Positions 42,978 to 51,582 of a stretch of 64,000 nucleotides of DNA are shown in pieces. The DNA is taken from contig NZ_MJAH01000001.1 of assembly GCF_001746295.1 (NCBI RefSeq), positions 1,397,782 through 1,461,781 on the forward strand, written 5' to 3'. The stretch is from Streptomyces sp. LUP47B. Lineage in GTDB: Bacteria; Actinomycetota; Actinomycetes; Streptomycetales; Streptomycetaceae. Below the pieces are notes generated by a model, which was given only the letters and a program-made list of their open reading frames with translations, did not search any database and was not told where the DNA came from. How positions within the stretch are numbered: position 1 is the stretch's first letter; each line of letters opens with the position of its first letter. The translations under genes and the position numbers were made by a program.

Positions 42978-43946
42978 ATGCTCGCCTTCGCCCTCAAGCG
43001 CTTCGCCTCGGCCCTGCTGGTGATGTTCGCGATCAGCGTGCTGGTGTTCCTGATCTTCTTCGCCACCCCGGGAGTCGACCCGGCGGCACGCATCGCCGGC
43101 CGCAACGCCGACCCGGCCACCCTCGCCCAGGTGCGGCACTCCTTCGGACTGGACCGGCCGATGCCGATCCGCTACCTGCTGATGATGCGTCACCTGCTGA
43201 TCGACCGGGATCTGGAGTCGTTCGTCAACCGCGGTTCCCGGGTCATCCCGCAGATCATCCAGGCCACCCCCGTGACCCTGTCCCTGGTCATCGGCGCGGC
43301 CCTGATCTGGATGACGGCCGGCATCCTCATGGGCACGGCCGCGGCGACGCTGCGCGGCAAAGCCGCCGACCCGCTGATCATGCTGGTGGGCGTGGTCGGC
43401 GTCTCGCTCCCGGCCTACTGGCTCGGCGAGGTCGTCAACCTCCTCACCCAGAAGCAGCTGCACGACTCGCTCTTCTCCTGGGTGCCCCCGCCCGGCTACG
43501 TCGGTCTCGGCCAGGACCCCGGCCAGTGGGCGCTGCACATGCTCTTCCCCTGGCTGACGCTCGCCCTGCTGTACGCCGGGATCTACGCCCGGCTGCTGCG
43601 CGGCGAGGTCGTCACCGCACTGAACGAGGACTACGTCCGTACGGCCCGCGCCAAGGGCCTGTCCGAGCGGCGGATCCTGCTCCGGCACGCCCTGCGCTGC
43701 TCGCTGATCCCGATCGTGTCGCTGTTCGGCCTGGACTTCGGCGCGCTCGTCGGCGGGGCCGCGCTCCTGACCGAGGTGGTCTTCGGCCTGCCCGGCATCG
43801 GCAAGCTCACCTTCGACGCCCTGCAGAACCTGGACCTGCCCGTGATCATGGGCACGGTTCTGTACGCGGCGTTCTTCGTGGTCCTCGCCAACGCCCTGGT
43901 GGACATCCTGTACGCGCGACTCGATCCGAGGGCCCGCCATGCCTGA
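42978..43946 (+). CDS. Peptide ABC transporter permease (DppB/OppB type)
   Basis: ATG 42978 has GGAGG nine bases upstream; a GTG at 42972 overlapping the previous gene is possible but too close to that site. The 322-residue protein starts with the DppB-type helix FALKRFASALLVMFAISVLV and contains the characteristic FGLDRPMPIRYLLMMRHLL loop. The coupling segment is LNEDYVRTARAKGLSERRIL with RHALRCSLIPIVSLFGLDFG. The C-terminal LLTEVVFGLPGIGKLTFDAL is also typical. Six membrane helices are predicted. It overlaps the first ATPase gene by eight bases. Confidence 0.92.
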   Translation: MLAFALKRFASALLVMFAISVLVFLIFFATPGVDPAARIAGRNADPATLAQVRHSFGLDRPMPIRYLLMMRHLLIDRDLESFVNRGSRVIPQIIQATPVTLSLVIGAALIWMTAGILMGTAAATLRGKAADPLIMLVGVVGVSLPAYWLGEVVNLLTQKQLHDSLFSWVPPPGYVGLGQDPGQWALHMLFPWLTLALLYAGIYARLLRGEVVTALNEDYVRTARAKGLSERRILLRHALRCSLIPIVSLFGLDFGALVGGAALLTEVVFGLPGIGKLTFDALQNLDLPVIMGTVLYAAFFVVLANALVDILYARLDPRARHA

Positions 43947-44946
43947 ACCGCTGCTGGACGTACGTGACCTGCGAGTGCAATTCCGCACCCGCCAGGGCCT
44001 CGTCACCGCCGTCGACCATCTCTCCTTCTCGGTCGCTCCCGGCGAAGTGCTGGGCGTGGTGGGCGAGTCGGGCTCCGGCAAGAGTGTGTCTATGCTCGCC
44101 GTACTGCGGCTGCTGACCAACCCGAACGTGACCGTGTCGGGTGAAGTCCTCTTCCGAGGACGTGATCTGCTCACCCTGCCCGACAAGGAGATGCGTGCGG
44201 TGCGCGGCCGGGAGATCGCGATGGTCTTCCAGGACCCGATGACCGCCCTGACGCCGGTGTACACCGTGGGCTGGCAGATCGCCGAGGCGATCCGGGCGCA
44301 CGAACAGGTCTCCCGCAAGGAGGCCAACGCGCGGGCCGTCCGGTTGCTCTCGGACGTCGGCATCCCCGACGCGGCCTCGCGGGTGAACGCCTATCCGCAC
44401 GAGTTCTCCGGCGGGATGCGGCAGCGCGCGGTCATCGCGATGGCGCTCTCCTGCAGCCCCTCACTGCTCATCGCCGACGAGCCGACGACGGCACTGGACG
44501 TCACCGTCCAGGCGCAGATCCTCGATCTGATGCGAGAACTCAACCGAGGGGGCTCCGCGATGGTGCTCATCACCCACGACATGGGCGTGGTCTCCCAGAT
44601 CGCCGACCGGGTCCTGGTCATGTACGGCGGCCGGGCGGCCGAGGAGGGCCCGCGGCGGGCGGTGTTCCACGGTCCGCGGCACCCGTACACCTGGGGTCTG
44701 CTCGACTCGGTGCCCCGGGTGGGCGGTCCCCGGCTGCGGCGGCTGCCCACCATCGCGGGCGTGCCGGTCGCACCGGGTGGCGTTCCGGAAGGCTGCGCGT
44801 TCGCGCCGCGTTGCCGGCTGCGGCACGACCGGTGCGAGGAACGGCCCGTTCTGTCAGGTGACACCCACCTCGACGCCTGCTGGCTGCCGTCCGGCGACCG
44901 GGCCGGACTGAGAGTGAGCGCGAGAGACACGGAGGCGGCGTCGTGA
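43939..44946 (+). CDS. Peptide ABC transporter ATP-binding protein (DppD/OppD type)
   Basis: A 335-residue cytoplasmic ATPase. Walker A is [12 protein letters not shown], the Q-loop is [14 protein letters not shown], the signature is [15 protein letters not shown], and Walker B is [14 protein letters not shown] with the H-loop in LITHDMGVV. The C-terminal oligopeptide-transporter tail has clustered cysteines ([26 protein letters not shown]), which in this family ligate an iron-sulfur cluster or zinc. It works with the OppF-type partner encoded next, with which it overlaps by four bases. Confidence 0.94.
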   Translation: MPEPLLDVRDLRVQFRTRQGLVTAVDHLSFSVAPGEVLGVVGESGSGKSVSMLAVLRLLTNPNVTVSGEVLFRGRDLLTLPDKEMRAVRGREIAMVFQDPMTALTPVYTVGWQIAEAIRAHEQVSRKEANARAVRLLSDVGIPDAASRVNAYPHEFSGGMRQRAVIAMALSCSPSLLIADEPTTALDVTVQAQILDLMRELNRGGSAMVLITHDMGVVSQIADRVLVMYGGRAAEEGPRRAVFHGPRHPYTWGLLDSVPRVGGPRLRRLPTIAGVPVAPGGVPEGCAFAPRCRLRHDRCEERPVLSGDTHLDACWLPSGDRAGLRVSARDTEAAS

Positions 44947-45965
44947 CGGCACAGGACATCGTGGCGGTGGACACGGACGCACCGCCCGCCGGAGAGGTCC
45001 TCCTGAGGGCCACGGACGTCACCAAGCACTACCCCGTGCGGGGCAGACGCCAGGTGCTGCGCGCCGTCGACGGGGTCTCCCTGGCGGTGCGCGGCGGCGA
45101 GACCCTCGGCGTCGTCGGGGAGTCCGGCTGCGGCAAGTCCACGCTCGGCCGGTGCCTGGTCCGGCTCACCGAACTCACCGGCGGGCGCGTCGAGTTCGAC
45201 GGCCAGGACATCTCCACGCTGTCCGCGCGACGGCTGCGTCCGGTACGGCCGGGCATGCAACTGGTCTTCCAGGACCCGCAGGCCTCGCTCAACCCCCGCC
45301 GTCGGTCCGGGGACATCGTGGCCGAGCCGCTGCTCGTGCACCGCTACGGCAACGCGTCCGCGGTCCGCCGCAGGGTGCGGGAACTCTTCGACGTCGTAGG
45401 ACTCGCGGCGGCCCATCTGGACCGCTATCCGCACGAGTTCTCCGGCGGTCAGCGCCAACGCATCGGTATCGCACGCGCCTTGGCGACGAATCCGAAGCTG
45501 ATCGTGGCCGACGAGCCGGTGTCCGCGCTGGATGTGTCGATCCAGGCGCAGGTGCTGAACCTCTTCGCCGATCTCCAGGAGGAGTTCGGACTCACGTACG
45601 TCTTCATCGCGCACGATCTCGGTGTGGTCCGTCATGTGTCGGACCGGATCGCCGTCATGTATCTCGGTGAGATCGTCGAGCTCGCCGGCACGGAGGCGTT
45701 GTACTCGGACCCGGCCCATCCGTACACGCAGGCCCTGCTGTCGGCGGTGCCGGACATCGACGACGGGACGTTCGCGGAGGACGGGCCGCCCCGGGAGCGC
45801 ATCGTGCTGACCGGTGAGGTGCCCAGTCCGGCGGACAAGCCGACGGGCTGCCCGTTCCGCACGCGCTGCCCGTACGCCCGGGATCTGTGCGCGGTGGAAC
45901 GGCCGCGGCTCACGCCGACGGCCTCCGGCCGTCAGGTGGCCTGTCACTACCCGCTGGCCGGCTGA
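44943..45965 (+). CDS. Peptide ABC transporter ATP-binding protein (DppF/OppF type)
   Basis: The 340-residue protein begins at GTG 44943, overlapping the previous stop. Motifs are Walker [14 protein letters not shown]-loop [14 protein letters not shown], signature [15 protein letters not shown], Walker [17 protein letters not shown] and H-loop FIAHDLGVV. The C-terminal family tail has [20 protein letters not shown] with four cysteines. It closes a six-gene operon: iminopeptidase, binding protein, two permeases and two ATPases. The importer therefore needs no outside ATPase, unlike the sugar importer at 13-16 kb. A strong hairpin follows the stop. Confidence 0.94.
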   Translation: MTAQDIVAVDTDAPPAGEVLLRATDVTKHYPVRGRRQVLRAVDGVSLAVRGGETLGVVGESGCGKSTLGRCLVRLTELTGGRVEFDGQDISTLSARRLRPVRPGMQLVFQDPQASLNPRRRSGDIVAEPLLVHRYGNASAVRRRVRELFDVVGLAAAHLDRYPHEFSGGQRQRIGIARALATNPKLIVADEPVSALDVSIQAQVLNLFADLQEEFGLTYVFIAHDLGVVRHVSDRIAVMYLGEIVELAGTEALYSDPAHPYTQALLSAVPDIDDGTFAEDGPPRERIVLTGEVPSPADKPTGCPFRTRCPYARDLCAVERPRLTPTASGRQVACHYPLAG

Positions 45966-45978
45966 GGTTGTGGGGTCG

Positions 45979-46004
45979 GGCCCGGGGTCTGCAGCCCCCG
46001 GGCC
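45979..46004. terminator. Bidirectional hairpin between peptide importer and AhpD-like gene
   Basis: GGCCCGGGG (45979-45987) pairs perfectly with CCCCGGGCC (45996-46004) across an eight-base loop. It lies 14 bases after the importer operon and 34 bases from the end of the convergent AhpD-like gene, so it can serve both. There is no T tract. Confidence 0.75.
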
Positions 46005-46037
46005 GGTCACGCGGTCCTCAGGATCAGGTCCTCAGGT

Positions 46038-46508
46038 TCAGCCGAACTGACCGACCACGTAGTCGCCGGCCGGCTGCTGGGTCATGACGTTCAGCCGGTT
46101 GAAGGCGTTGATGACGGCGATCAGGGAGACCAGGGCGAGGAGCTGCTCCTCGTCGTAGTGCTTGGCGGCGTTCTCCCAGACCTCGTCCGGGACGCCGGCC
46201 CCGTCCGCGAGGCGGGTGCCCTGCTCCGTCAGCTCCAGCGCGGCGCGCTCGGCCTCGGTGAAGACCTTGGCCTCACGCCACGTGGCGACCATGTGGAGGC
46301 GCTGTGCGGTCTCGCCCGCGGCGGCGGCCTCCTTGGTGTGCATGTCGAGGCAGAACCCGCAGCCGTTGATCTGGCTCGCGCGGATCTTCACCAGTTCCTG
46401 GGTCGTCATCGGCAGTCCCGAGTCCGTGACCACCTTCCCCGCCGAGGCGAAGTGCTTCAGCAGCTTGCCGGCCAGCGGGCTGGTGAAGACGTTGAGTCGG
46501 GCTTCCAT
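46038..46508 (-). CDS. AhpD/carboxymuconolactone-decarboxylase-family peroxidase-like protein
   Basis: ATG 46508 follows GAAGGAG; the longer frame adds a sequence without family similarity. The 156-residue helical protein has the AhpD motif ASQINGCGFCLDMHTKEAA, with the redox pair Cys50 and Cys53 and the proton-relay His57. ERAALELTEQGTRLADGAGV and LVSLIAVINAFNRLNVMTQQ complete the family core. Such proteins reduce organic peroxides or act as disulfide reductases. It is a single gene without an ahpC partner nearby. A second, more specific role cannot be inferred. Confidence 0.9.
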   Translation of the reverse strand: MEARLNVFTSPLAGKLLKHFASAGKVVTDSGLPMTTQELVKIRASQINGCGFCLDMHTKEAAAAGETAQRLHMVATWREAKVFTEAERAALELTEQGTRLADGAGVPDEVWENAAKHYDEEQLLALVSLIAVINAFNRLNVMTQQPAGDYVVGQFG

Positions 46509-46613
46509 GGTGGGCTCCTTCTGCCGTTGTCGGTGGCTACACACCTACGACTCAATGGCCCGGCGGTTTGTGACAGGCATGGATGTGACCTGCGTCTCCC
46601 TGGGACGGGGGAC

Positions 46614-47306
46614 CTAGCCGCCGTACGCCTTCCTCCAGCGGGCCCGATGCCGTGCGTCCCCCTGGCCCCGGCCGTTCACCTCGCCCAGCGACACGAGGGA
46701 GACGCCGTTGTTCCACAGGCCGAGGAGGTCGCGGTGCACGGCGAGGATGTCGTGCTCCAGCGCGAACTTCTCGGAGGGGCCGGTGAAGCGTGAGGTCGTC
46801 ACGAAGACGGCCACGTCGGCGCGGAAGTGCACCCGGGCGCCCAGCAGATCGCGCAGCTCGCGATTGGGGATCGCCCTGCTCGGCGCATACCGCTTGCACT
46901 GGACGACCATCGTGCGGCCGTCCGGCAGCCGGCCCAGGACATCGGCGCCGTTGTCGCCCGCACCGCCCACCCGCCGGACCTGCGTGCACCCGTCCCGCCG
47001 GCACAGCCCCGCGACCAGTTCCTCGAACTCGGTACCCGTCATGACGTCCACCTCGGCGAGGGTCCGGCGGCCCGCCCTCACCGCCTCCTCCTGCCGCCAG
47101 AGACAGTCCCCGCCCCGCAGAAGCCGGTCCGTGTGCCACAGCCGCCAGACGATCGCAGCTGCGACGGCGACCGACACCACGGCCACGAGATACGGCCACA
47201 CGCTCGCCCGGAACAGCACCACGACAACCAGCGCCACCGCGCCGCCCCACCACCACCGCCGCGCTCGCCGCCCGCGAGCGGCCGCACCCCGTCGACGCCT
47301 GGCCAC
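46614..47306 (-). CDS. Membrane-anchored Mrr-type restriction endonuclease-like protein
   Basis: The 230-residue protein starts with a very basic arm ([15 protein letters not shown]) and two adjacent membrane helices (about 20-35 and 38-55). A cytoplasmic Mrr_cat nuclease domain follows. The PD-(D/E)xK core is visible: Glu93 in TGTEFEELVAGL, Asp122 in GGAGDNGADVLGRL and the QxK pair Gln136/Lys138 in TMVVQCKRYAP. ADVAVFVTTSRFTGPSEKFA follows, also typical. Mrr proteins cut modified DNA, but this membrane form is not paired with a methylase here. Defence or DNA processing at the membrane is an inference. It is monocistronic. Confidence 0.8.
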   Translation of the reverse strand: MARRRRGAAARGRRARRWWWGGAVALVVVVLFRASVWPYLVAVVSVAVAAAIVWRLWHTDRLLRGGDCLWRQEEAVRAGRRTLAEVDVMTGTEFEELVAGLCRRDGCTQVRRVGGAGDNGADVLGRLPDGRTMVVQCKRYAPSRAIPNRELRDLLGARVHFRADVAVFVTTSRFTGPSEKFALEHDILAVHRDLLGLWNNGVSLVSLGEVNGRGQGDARHRARWRKAYGG

Positions 47307-47407
47307 GGCACTCTCCCCCCTGTGTCCCTGCCAAGGAGTCTGGGCAGCTCAACAGGGCGTGAGAAGGGCGCGAGTCGGCCATGTCCGAACACCGCTGTGA
47401 ACGCCGG

Positions 47408-47439
47408 TCGGCCGCGGCACCGAAGGGCACCGCGGCCGA
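47408..47439 (-). terminator. Hairpin after the GH5 gene
   Basis: TCGGCCGCGG (47408-47417) and CCGCGGCCGA (47430-47439) form a perfect 10-bp stem with a 12-base loop, 15 bases beyond the GH5 stop on the minus strand. The rest of the 147-bp gap to the Mrr-like gene shows nothing. Confidence 0.75.
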
Positions 47440-47453
47440 AACAGGGAAGGGCG

Positions 47454-48512
47454 TCAGCCCTTGACGGGCGTTCCGCGGCCCCAGGCCCAGGCGAGGCGGT
47501 CGGCGCCCGACTGGTTGGTGGTCTCCAGCCACGGCCGGTTGGCCGGGCCGACGAGCTTCTGCACCGAGTAGATGTCGTCGGTGCGCAGGCCCGGCCAGTA
47601 CACCGAACCCATCTTCAGCTCGCGGAAGGTGTCGGTGACGGCCTGGACGTAGTTGACGAAGTTGTCGTCCGGGGTCTTCACGTTGTAGTTCAGACCGGTC
47701 GTCATCGGCGCGCCGAACTCGTCCGCCACGGTCCGGTTCGCGCAGTCGCCGATGCGCACCTTGAGGTCGGCCACCCACTCGTCGTAGGTGGCGTACGACT
47801 TCCAGAAGCCGTAGTGGTGCAGCGACAGGTAGGTGCCCTTCAGTCGCGGGTCGGCGCACACGGTCGTGACGTGGTCGTTGTAGCCGGCGCCGCTGACGAA
47901 GACCCGGTTGCGCGGCACGGACTTGTAGGTGTCCAGCCACTTCGCGGCGATGTCGGCCCACTGCGCGTCCGTGTAGCCGTGCGGCTCGTTCATCGGCTCG
48001 AAGTAGACCCGGGAGTTGCCCTTGTAGGCCTTGACCACGGTGTTCCACATCGGCCAGTAGGTGGCCTCGTCGTCGATGAAGCCGTCCTTGCGGTCGCCCG
48101 TGCCCTCCCAGTAGGACACGATGACCTTGAAGCCGTGGGCGGTCGCGGCGTCTATGACGCCCCGGTACGACTTCCAGTAGGAGCCGTTGACGGTGTACGG
48201 GTTGATCGGCAGCCGGACGGTGTTGGCGCCGAGGTTCGCCCGGAACGCCGAGATGATGCGGCTCGCCTTGGCGTACGTCTGGGCGTAGGTGTCGGAGGTC
48301 GACAGGCCCGACAGCTGGAGCTCGTCGTCGGCGAAGTTGTCGCGCGGGTCGGCCCAGTTGACACCCTTGAACTGGGTCGTGTCGGTGGTCGGCGCGGCGG
48401 CGGAGGCGGGACTGCCGGTGAGGGTGACGCCGCTGACCGCGGCGATCGCGAGGGCGACGAGCGAGGCACGCAGCCTCGGGGCGCGACGGGTGCTGACGGG
48501 GGTCTTGCGCAT
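47454..48512 (-). CDS. Secreted glycoside hydrolase family 5 enzyme (cellulase/mannanase-like)
   Basis: The 352-residue protein has a twin-Arg-containing signal (TRRAPRLRASLVALAIAAVS, cleavage near SPASAAA-PTTD at about 37-41) and a single GH5 barrel. The acid/base is Glu176 in YFEPMNEPHGY and the nucleophile Glu265 in TVADEFGAP. LRANLGANTVR-like sequence, SLHHYGFWKSY and WPGLRTDD line the barrel. No carbohydrate-binding module is attached. It should hydrolyse a beta-1,4-glycan such as glucan or mannan outside the cell, but specificity within GH5 cannot be fixed. An 18-bp palindromic operator lies just upstream, with a LacI gene divergent from it. Confidence 0.9.
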   Translation of the reverse strand: MRKTPVSTRRAPRLRASLVALAIAAVSGVTLTGSPASAAAPTTDTTQFKGVNWADPRDNFADDELQLSGLSTSDTYAQTYAKASRIISAFRANLGANTVRLPINPYTVNGSYWKSYRGVIDAATAHGFKVIVSYWEGTGDRKDGFIDDEATYWPMWNTVVKAYKGNSRVYFEPMNEPHGYTDAQWADIAAKWLDTYKSVPRNRVFVSGAGYNDHVTTVCADPRLKGTYLSLHHYGFWKSYATYDEWVADLKVRIGDCANRTVADEFGAPMTTGLNYNVKTPDDNFVNYVQAVTDTFRELKMGSVYWPGLRTDDIYSVQKLVGPANRPWLETTNQSGADRLAWAWGRGTPVKG

Positions 48513-48537
48513 CGACCAAACCCTTTCGGAATGACAG

Positions 48538-48555
48538 CATGTTTACGTAAACATG
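48538..48555. promoter_or_regulatory. Perfect 18-bp LacI-type operator palindrome
   Basis: CATGTTTACGTAAACATG is a perfect dyad, 26 bases upstream of the GH5 start and about 105 bases before the divergent LacI-family gene. The ACGT centre and TTTAC half-sites fit CebR/LacI-type operators. It most likely represses the GH5 gene and perhaps the regulator itself. Confidence 0.88.
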
Positions 48556-48660
48556 ACGGCGCCGGAATCGTGGCATCCGCCTCGGCGACCGTCAAGGTTT
48601 CCCACACGTAACATCCGGTGCGACACGCAACACGTTCGTGTGCGGACGGAGGAGGCAGCA

Positions 48661-49707
48661 GTGGTGGAACGGGGCGGCTCCGGTGTGCCCGGGGGGCGGC
48701 GCAAGCAGCGCGTGTCCATGGCCGACGTCGCCAAGCGGGCGGGCGTGTCCTCGCAGACGGTCTCGCGGGTCTCCAACGGTCACCCCGGAGTGATCCCTGC
48801 GACGCGCGAGCAGGTCCTGGCGGCGATGCGGGAACTGGGTTACCGCCCCAACAGTGCCGCGCGGGCGCTGCGGTACGGCCAGTTCAACACCATCGGCGTG
48901 ATCCTGTTCAGCCTGTCCTCGACCGGCAACAGCCGCACGGTGGAGGCGATCGCCACTCACGCGGCGGCCGAGGGGTACGCGATCACCCTGATCCCCATCG
49001 ACGTCCCGACGCAGGACAACGTCCTCGGGGCCTTCACGCGGATGGGCGAGCTGGCCGTGGACGCGGTCATCGTCATCATGGAGATCCATCTCCTCGACAC
49101 CGGGACGGTCCAGCTGCCGCCCGGGGTGCATGTCGTCGTCGTGGACTCCGACGCCGGCGACCGCTACAGCGTGGTCGACACCGACCAGGCGGACGGCGCG
49201 CGGAAGGCCGTAGAGCATCTGCTGGACCTCGGCCATCGGACCGTCTGGCATGTGACCGGTCCGCAGGCCTCCTTCGCGGGACAGCGGCGGGCCCAGGCCT
49301 GGCGTGCGGTCCTCGAGGAGTCCGGGCGGCCGGTGCCGCCCGCGCTGTACGGGGACTGGTCGGCCGAATCCGGTTACACGGCCGGCCTCGCGCTCGCCGA
49401 ACCGCCGGACTGCACGGCCGTGTTCGCCGCCAACGACCAGATGGCGCTGGGGCTGCTGCGGGCGTTCCACGAGCGCGGGCTGTCCGTGCCGCACGACGTC
49501 AGCGTGGTCGGCTTCGACGACATCCCGGACGCCGCGTTCTTCGTGCCGCCGCTCACCACCGTCCACCAGGACTTCGCGGAGGTGGGCCATCGCTGCGTCC
49601 AGAAGGTGCTGCAGCAGATCCGCGCGCATGAGGGCGGACAGCCCGGTACCGATCTCGTCCCGACACGTCTCGTGGTGCGGGGGAGCAGCGCGCCACCGCG
49701 GGGCTGA
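48661..49707 (+). CDS. LacI-family regulator divergent from the GH5 gene
   Basis: GTG 48661 (or GTG 48664) is preferred because GGAGGAGG lies just upstream; the longest frame would begin inside the operator. The 348-residue protein has the DNA-binding head VSMADVAKRAGVSSQTVSRV then SNGHPGVIPATREQVLAAMR. The hinge helix is SAARALRYGQ and the effector domain begins TIGVILFSLSSTGNSRTVEA. The C terminus shows SVVGFDDIPDAAFFVPPLTT, typical of the family. A perfect palindrome sits between it and the GH5 gene. The inducer is probably an oligosaccharide released by that enzyme. Confidence 0.92.
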   Translation: MVERGGSGVPGGRRKQRVSMADVAKRAGVSSQTVSRVSNGHPGVIPATREQVLAAMRELGYRPNSAARALRYGQFNTIGVILFSLSSTGNSRTVEAIATHAAAEGYAITLIPIDVPTQDNVLGAFTRMGELAVDAVIVIMEIHLLDTGTVQLPPGVHVVVVDSDAGDRYSVVDTDQADGARKAVEHLLDLGHRTVWHVTGPQASFAGQRRAQAWRAVLEESGRPVPPALYGDWSAESGYTAGLALAEPPDCTAVFAANDQMALGLLRAFHERGLSVPHDVSVVGFDDIPDAAFFVPPLTTVHQDFAEVGHRCVQKVLQQIRAHEGGQPGTDLVPTRLVVRGSSAPPRG

Positions 49708-49755
49708 CGCTGACCTCACTCGTTCGGCGTTCGTGAGAACAGGGGGAAAGCGGCT

Positions 49756-50286
49756 GTGATCGTCTGGATAAACGGCCCGTTCGGCGGCGGGAAGACGACC
49801 CTCGTGGAGGAACTGCGCCCGCGGTGGCCCGAAGCCTTGGTCTTCGACCCGGAGATGGTCGGCTATGTGCTGCGGGAGATCGTGGACGTGCCGACCGGCG
49901 ACTTCCAGGACCTTCCGCTGTGGCGGCGGCAGGTCGCCGGCCTGGCCGTCGGTCTCGTCGAGGAGTACCGGCGCCCGCTCCTGGTCCCCATGACGCTGGT
50001 GGACCCCGGCTACCTGGGCGAGATCTTCGGCGCCCTGAAGGCCGCGGACGTCGTGGTCCACCACTTCTTCCTCAAGGTCACGCCGGAGGTCCTGGTACGG
50101 CGGATCGACGCGCGGAGCTTCTTCCCCGACGATCCCGTCCGGGAGGAACGGGTGCGGGCGTGGTGCAAGGCGCGCATCGAGGCGTGTACGGCGGCGGTCG
50201 ACACCCTGCCCGGCGACACGGTGTTCCTCGACGGCGAGTCGGCCCCGCGGGAACTGGCCGACCAGGTGCTCGCCCACGTCGGTTGA
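49756..50286 (+). CDS. TmrB-like ATP-binding protein
   Basis: The 176-residue P-loop protein starts at GTG 49756 with INGPFGGGKTTLVEEL, a Walker A close to the N terminus. Further parts are VFDPEMVGYVLREIVDVPTG, LLVPMTLVDPGYLGEIFGAL and ITVTPEVL-like FLKVTPEVLVRRIDARSFFP. The resemblance is to TmrB, a Bacillus tunicamycin-resistance protein, and to small kinase-like resistance proteins. The phosphate acceptor or drug is not identifiable. It lies 48 bp after the LacI gene and 33 bp before an exporter-like MFS gene, so it may belong with either. Confidence 0.75.
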   Translation: MIVWINGPFGGGKTTLVEELRPRWPEALVFDPEMVGYVLREIVDVPTGDFQDLPLWRRQVAGLAVGLVEEYRRPLLVPMTLVDPGYLGEIFGALKAADVVVHHFFLKVTPEVLVRRIDARSFFPDDPVREERVRAWCKARIEACTAAVDTLPGDTVFLDGESAPRELADQVLAHVG

Positions 50287-50319
50287 CCTTGCCCCAAGGG
50301 GAGCCCGCAGCCTCACTCC

Positions 50320-51579
50320 ATGGTGCGAGACAAACCGCTGCTGATCGATGTACGGCCGCTGCGGGCGGGCGCGTTCCGGCGATTGTGGTCCGCCGGGATC
50401 GTGACCGCCCTCGGCGCTCAACTCACGGCGGTCGTGGTGCCGTTGCAGATCTACGAGTTCTCCGGCTCGTCGGCCTACGTGGGGCTGGCCGGTCTGGTGG
50501 GCCTCGCTCCGATGGCCGCGGCGGCGCTGTGGGGAGGGGCGCTCGCCGACGTACGCGACCGACGGCGGGTGCTGTTGACGACCACGATCGGCATCGGGGT
50601 GACGTCGTTGCTGCTGTGGGCGCAGGCGTGGGCGAATCTGCGGTCGGTCACCGTGCTGCTCGTGCTGGTGGCCGTGCAGCAGGCCCTGTTCGGCGCCAAC
50701 TCCACGGTGAGCAGGGCCGTCACGCCCCGTCTGGTGGAACCCGAGTCGCTGACGGCCGCCAACGCCCTGCAGTCGACGGTGCTCCTGTCCGCCGGCATCA
50801 CCGGCCCCCTGCTGGCCGGCGGTCTGCTGCCCATCGTGGGCAGCCGGACGCTGTATCTGGCGGACGCGGTCGCCGTCTGCGCGACGGTGTGGGCCGTGTG
50901 GCGACTGCCGGCTCTTCCTCCGGACGGCGGCGGCGAGCGACGACAGAGCGCGGTGCTGCGCCAGATCGCGGACAGCATACGGTTCGTGACGGGACGTCAG
51001 ACCCTGCTGGTCGTCTATCTCGCCGACTTCGCCGCGCTGTCCCTCGGTCTGCCCACGGCACTGTTCCCGCAACTGGCGGCGGAGATCTTCCACCCCTCGG
51101 ACATCGGGGTGTTGTACGCCGCCGTCTCGGCCGGCGGTGTGCTGGCGGGGTTGTTCTCGGGGGCCTTCACGCGCGTCGGGCGCCACGGAGTCGCGGTGGC
51201 CGTGTCGGTCGGCGCGTGGGGCCTGGCCATCGCGGGATTCGGGCTGGCCCAGTCGCTCGTCTCCGCCGTGGCGTGGCTGCTGCCGGCCGGCGGTGCGCTC
51301 CTCGCGCTGGGGGTCTTCCGCAAGACGGTGCTGCAGAGCGCCGTTCCCGACGGGATGCGCGGCCGGCTCCAGGGGATCGACACCGTGGTGGCCGTCGGCG
51401 GGCCACGGCTGGGCGACCTCCTGCACGGCACGGTCGGCGCCGCCCTCGGCGTCACGTGGACCGTCTCGGGCGGCGGTGTCCTGACCGTGGTGGCGGCGCT
51501 CACCCTCCTCCTGCTCTTCCCGGGGTTCCGGCGCCATCGGGCGCCGGCCGGGACCGAGCGGGAGGCGATCAGCGGGTGA
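50320..51579 (+). CDS. EntS-like MFS exporter
   Basis: The 419-residue protein has about eleven or twelve membrane helices and resembles the enterobactin-exporter (EntS) branch of the major facilitator superfamily. Motifs are PLRAGAFRRLWSAGIVTALG, ALWGGALADVRDRRRVLLTT, VQQALFGANSTVSRAVTPRL and GMRGRLQGIDTVVAVGGPRL. EntS-type proteins export small peptides such as siderophores. It ends three bases from the convergent P450 gene of the NRPS operon. Export of the NRPS product is a fair inference, but it is on the opposite strand and could serve another purpose. Confidence 0.85.
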   Translation: MVRDKPLLIDVRPLRAGAFRRLWSAGIVTALGAQLTAVVVPLQIYEFSGSSAYVGLAGLVGLAPMAAAALWGGALADVRDRRRVLLTTTIGIGVTSLLLWAQAWANLRSVTVLLVLVAVQQALFGANSTVSRAVTPRLVEPESLTAANALQSTVLLSAGITGPLLAGGLLPIVGSRTLYLADAVAVCATVWAVWRLPALPPDGGGERRQSAVLRQIADSIRFVTGRQTLLVVYLADFAALSLGLPTALFPQLAAEIFHPSDIGVLYAAVSAGGVLAGLFSGAFTRVGRHGVAVAVSVGAWGLAIAGFGLAQSLVSAVAWLLPAGGALLALGVFRKTVLQSAVPDGMRGRLQGIDTVVAVGGPRLGDLLHGTVGAALGVTWTVSGGGVLTVVAALTLLLLFPGFRRHRAPAGTEREAISG

Positions 51580-51582
51580 GCC

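Noticed and set aside
48553..48660. 36-residue N-terminal extension of the LacI protein at 48.7 kb
   Set aside because: It would start within the operator palindrome, and a good ribosome site precedes GTG 48661.
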